Positions 59,936 through 64,000 of a DNA stretch of 64,000 bases are shown here, one piece after another. The DNA comes from Chiridota heheva (Eukaryota; Echinodermata; Holothuroidea; Apodida; Chiridotidae): assembly GCA_020152595.1 (NCBI GenBank), contig JAIGNY010004604.1, positions 53,501-117,500 on the forward strand. The letters are read 5' to 3'. The translations under genes were made by a program, and so were the position numbers. Below the pieces are notes generated by a model that worked only from the letters and a program-made list of their open reading frames with translations, was not told the origin of the DNA and ran no database searches. The stretch's first letter is position 1. Each line of letters starts with the position of its first letter.

Positions 59936-60268
59936 CTGATGAATTTGCCAGGATGGAAAGTGCATGAACACTGGGCTACCACCCTGCTCTTTTCGAGAAG
60001 TGTTCAGAGAACCAGGCAGGGGAAACTCCTACCATCGGGACCAACAGCTTTACGTCCCCTCCGAAGGACGGTGAGCGCCACCCAACCATTGGCCACTTTC
60101 CACAAAGGTCTGGTTGGAGAGAAGGTGTGATGCAGAAGACAAACTGATGTCAACGTATATCGTTTTGCGTATCTGTGGAAAAATCACTGGTTAAATCGCC
60201 ATTGGACTTGAACCTGGTCCTCCAGTATCTCAGTCGTACGCTCAGCCGACTGAGCTATCTGCTTCCCT
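59936..60268 (-). mobile_element. tRNA-derived SINE (family A), copy 2
   Basis: Read on the minus strand: GATAGCTCAGTCGGCTGAGC (A-box region), GGTTCAAGTCC (perfect B box), TTTTTCCACAGATACGC, CCGTCCTTCGGAGGGGAC, GCCTGGTTCTCTGAA, CATCCTGGC. Same order as the plus-strand copy at 14777-15170. Confidence 0.82.
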
Positions 60269-60784
60269 TAAAATGCATTTAATGTGTCTACTTTCAGTTC
60301 ATTGTACTTCTTGCCAGCTATGATCTCTGTGGTAGTGTAGACCTATTATGTTCCCATGCAGAACATTAACACCAATGGGGCAAAATGGGCAACAATATGG
60401 GGGCATAAGTTCATCAATTTTACAATGTAAATTGTGGCCCTTAAGGAGGAGATTGGGACATACTTTTGCTCCACAAAGGAGGAGAGACATTGTTTTGCTC
60501 AACCTTATGTATTTTTTTTTCTGCCATATCCCCCACCCCTACCCCCAGGAATTATGACACTGATATTTATTAAAGCTTCATGTAGTATCTTGAACAAATT
60601 GTAGGTATTATTTTAGAGATATACAAATTCTAAAAGTAAGCTATTGACAGTTGAAAGAGAAAAAATACAAAGGGCTTCCATAAGAATTACGATAATATTT
60701 TGCTAATCAAGATTTTTGTTGAAACACTTGTTGCAAGCTAGATGAGTGTTCAAGTTTAGCAATTGAATTAACCTAAAACAGATA
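60269..60784. other. Non-coding stretch
   Basis: Nothing recognised. Confidence 0.4.
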
Positions 60785-63012
60785 GAATCGTCTCACACAA
60801 AGGCAACTCCCACAAAACATAGAAGTGTCTCACACAAAGGCAACCTCCACAAAACATAGAAGTGTCTTACACAAAGGCGACCCCCCCACAAAACATAGAA
60901 GTGTCTGACACAAAGACACCCCCCCCCCCCACAAAACATAAAAGTGTCTGACACAAAGGCAACCCTCCACAAAACAGATAGAAGTGTCTCACACAAAGGC
61001 GACCCCCATAAAACCAATGGAAGTGTCTCACACAAAGGCAACCTCCACAAAACATAAAAGTGTCTCACACAAAGGCGACCCCCACAAAACATAGAAGTGT
61101 CTCACACAAAGGCGACCCCCATAAAACCAATGGAAGTGTCTCACACAAAGGCAACCTCCACAAACATAAAAGTGTCTCACACAAAGCGACCCCACAAAAC
61201 ATAGAAGTGTCTCACACAAAGGCGACCCCCATAAAACCAATGGAAGTGTCTCACACAAAGGCGACCCCCACAAAACATAAAAGTGTCTCACACAAAGGCG
61301 ACCCCCACAAAACATAGAAGTGTCTCACACAAAGGCAACCTCCACAAATCTTAGAAGTGTCTCACACAAAGGCAACCCCCACAAAACATAGAAGTGTCCC
61401 ACACAAAGGCAACCCCCACAAAACATAAAAGTGTCTCACACAAAGGCGACCCCCACAAAACATAGAAGTGTCTCACACAAAGGCAACCCACACAAAACAT
61501 AGAAGTGTCTCACACAAAGGCAACCCCCACAAAACATAAAAGTGTCTCACACAAAGGCGACCCCCACAAAACATAGAAGTGTCTCACACAAAGGCGACCC
61601 CCACAAAACATAAAAGTGTCTCACACAAAGGCAACCCACACAAAACATAGAAGTGTCTCACACAAAGGCGACCCCCACAAAACATAGAAGTGTCTCACAC
61701 AAAGGCAACCCCCACAAAACATAGAAGTGTCCCACACAAAGGCAACCCCCACAAAACATAAAAGTGTCTCACACAAAGGCGACCCCCACAAAACATAGAA
61801 GTGTCTCACACAAAGGCGACCCCCATAAAACCAATGGAAGTGTCTCACACAAAGGCAACCCACACAAAACATAGAAGTGTCTCACACAAAGGCGACCCCC
61901 ACAAAACATAGAAGTGTCTCACACAAAGGCAACCCACACAAAACATAGAAGTGTCTCACACAAAGGCGACCCCCACAAAACATAGAAGTGTCTCACACAA
62001 AGGCAACCCACACAAAACATAGAAGTGTCTCACACAAAGGCAACCTCCACAAAACATAGAAGTGTCTCACACAAAGGCAACCCACAAAACATAGAAGTGT
62101 CTCACACAAAGGCGACCCCACAAAACATAGAAGTGTCTCACACAAAGGCAACCCACACAAAACATAGAAGTGTCTCACACAAAGGCGACCCCCACAAAAC
62201 ATAGAAGTGTCTCACACAAAGGCAACCCCCACAAAACATAGAAGTGTCTCACACAAAGGCAACCCACACAAAACATAGAAGTGTCTCACACAAAGGCGAC
62301 CCCCACAAAACATAGAAGTGTCTCACACAAAGGCAACCCACACAAAACATAGAAGTGTCTCACACAAAGGCAACCTCCACAAAACATAGAAGTGTCTCAC
62401 ACAAAGGCGACCCCCTACAAAATATAGAAGTGTCTCACACAAAGGCAACCCCCACAAAACATAGAAGTGTCTCACACAAAGGCAACCCCCACAAAACATA
62501 GAAGTGTCTCACACAAAGGCAACCTCCACAAAACATAGAAGTGTCTCACACAAAGGCGACCCCCACAAAACATAGAAGTGTCTCACACAAAGGCGACCCC
62601 CTACAAAATATAGAAGTGTCTCACACAAAGGCAACCCCCACAGAACATAGAAGTGTCTCACACAAAGGCAACCCCCACAAAACAGAAGTATCTCACACAA
62701 AGGCAACCTTCCACAAAACGGCGACCCCCTACAAAACATAGAAGTGTCTCACACAAAGGAGACCCCCTCACAAAACATAGAAGTGTCTCACACAAAGGCG
62801 ACCCCCCACAAAACATATAGAAGTGTCTCACACAAAGGCGACCCCCCACAAAACAGATAGAAGTATCTCACACAAAGGCGATCCCCCACAAAACAGATAG
62901 AAGTGTCTCACACAAAGGCGACCCCCACAAAACAGATAGAAGTATCTCACACAAAGGCGACCCCCCACAAAACATAGAATTGTCTCACACAAAGGCGACC
63001 TCCACAAAAGTC
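60785..63012. repeat. 37-bp minisatellite, about 60 copies
   Basis: Unit GAAGTGTCTCACACAAAGGC followed by RACCCCCACAAAACATA. Diagnostic variants (AAC/GAC, TAAAA/TAGAA, ATAAAACCAATGG, CACACA) are ordered rather than random. The rare GTGTCCCACAC variant occurs twice exactly 333 bp apart (61394, 61727), which is nine units. The AAACCAATGG variant recurs about every three units at 61011, 61124 and 61234. Frames open on either strand are artefacts. Confidence 0.97.
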
Positions 63013-64000
63013 ATAATATTTTGCTGATAAAGCCACTGACATCTAGCTTTGCTTGAGAGCCCCAACCCTAGGTCTCTTCCATTTGATGAAACCCTGAGGG
63101 TCTCTTTAAGTGCACCATGATACATTTTGTGAATTTCATGCAAACATAACCAAATGTGATTGGTTTGTTAAGGTGTCAGTGTTGACTATCTTTTGTTGGT
63201 TCCGTGTTAACTTAGTGTCTTTCTCTGGCCATGTCTCAAATTTTCACGGAGTATATAAAACATCAGTGGGCTTTCCAGTTTTTATCGGTGGGTCTCCGGC
63301 TGTTGTCCCACTACTCGTTCATAAAACAGCTATGGACATTTATCTCTATATGACCAACAATCTTTGATATGAAAATAGCTGCCATGTTAACTTACACCTT
63401 CAAAGTCACATTTGTTTGTTATGTCCCTCAAACAAGCACCAAGGGGGTGGTGTTGTATCAAGTAATGTCAAGGTCTACAACTACAAGTCTACGCAGCTGC
63501 AAAAATACTAATTCACAGAAATTCCAAGAAACATGCCATGAGCCTTACGGCACTTAAAATCTATTCCGAGATTTGAATGTACTGTATATTCCTAATAAAC
63601 GCTCCCAATGGCTGGCGTTACATTTTCAAAAATGGGTCGTTTATTTGAGGTTGAGTTTTTTAGTCAGTTCTTGTGTGCACAGCAAGTTCCAACTCTTTCG
63701 ACAGTATTTTTTGGGCAGTTTTACAGTTTTTCAATGAGTTTTGGCTGAAGGCTTGTGCATCATAAGTGCTTGATGTGTTTTTGAAGGTTTTGTACTTCTT
63801 ACAAGAATTGACCTTACAATGAATAATTAATCAACTTGCATCTTTTCTGATTGATTTTTGTCAAGTGTGTTTTTTATCATATTATCTGTATAAACACTTA
63901 AAATATTTATGATCTGGTGAGTGCTATAGATCATCAAATCCCCTGGGAATGTTTGGTGATGTGCGTCAAAGCCTTACTAGTGCATATATTTTTCTTTTTG
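63013..64000. other. Non-coding stretch to window end
   Basis: No array or transposon end recognised. A frame of about 85 codons at 63110-63367 has no recognised domain and no splice context I can defend. Confidence 0.4.

Noticed and set aside
60793-62849. Cys-rich LCVRHFYVLWG-type frames on the minus strand and matching plus-strand frames
   Set aside because: The 37-bp unit read in successive phases; all are broken by frame changes, with no start or splice context.

Overview
The window looks like nuclear DNA of a multicellular animal, most likely a marine invertebrate and plausibly a deuterostome such as an echinoderm or hemichordate. It is AT-rich, has one clear protein-coding exon with a splice acceptor and a polyadenylation signal, and is packed with tRNA-derived SINEs, a non-LTR retrotransposon, DNA-transposon relics and minisatellites. 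The species cannot be fixed from the sequence alone. There are no bacterial-type operons, ribosome-binding sites or CRISPR arrays.

Coding content is low. The one convincing host gene is at 47186-49119 (+). It is a terminal exon that encodes in one piece a signal segment, three Ig-like domains, a transmembrane helix and a cytoplasmic tail with two ITIM-like tyrosine motifs and one YxxM motif. The only other recognisable protein sequence is a broken RNase H / C-terminal part of a LINE (18361-19229) and a shorter copy of its 3' end (7958-8439).

The rest is layered mobile DNA. Family names here are my own labels. K1 (239-2284 and, inverted, 25155-26703), K2 (53387-54479, 58387-59510), K3 (several copies, best at 55274-55896) and K4 (40887-41125) are all non-coding elements whose inverted ends begin AG and which abut TTAA, as expected for Kolobok-like (or piggyBac-like) transposons. 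Two hAT-type elements lie at 13386-14466 (perfect 8-bp target duplication) and 38807-39775 (inside a minisatellite). H (18311-19683, 52992-53322) has TAA flanks like PIF/Harbinger. C1 (six copies) has CAGACCCCTAGC ends. S (21409-22340, 32729-34691, 49646-52406) is a satellite-bearing element with GGTTCCGATGC / GCATCGGAACC ends. Nesting is explicit: the LINE sits inside H, S inside C1, K3 and a large foldback inside S, and a hAT inside a 35-bp array.

Tandem arrays cover roughly a tenth of the window: 11 bp (2339), 14 bp (3598), 21 bp (14597), 59 bp (19698), 26 bp (31504), 35 bp (38457), 24/27 bp (40226), 69 bp (46674), TA (56116), 42 bp (58797) and 37 bp (60785). Several touch transposon ends. 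The 42-bp array is visibly built from a K3 terminus, so the window looks like a record of transposon ends seeding satellites. All alignments were made by eye; boundaries are approximate unless a target duplication is quoted.
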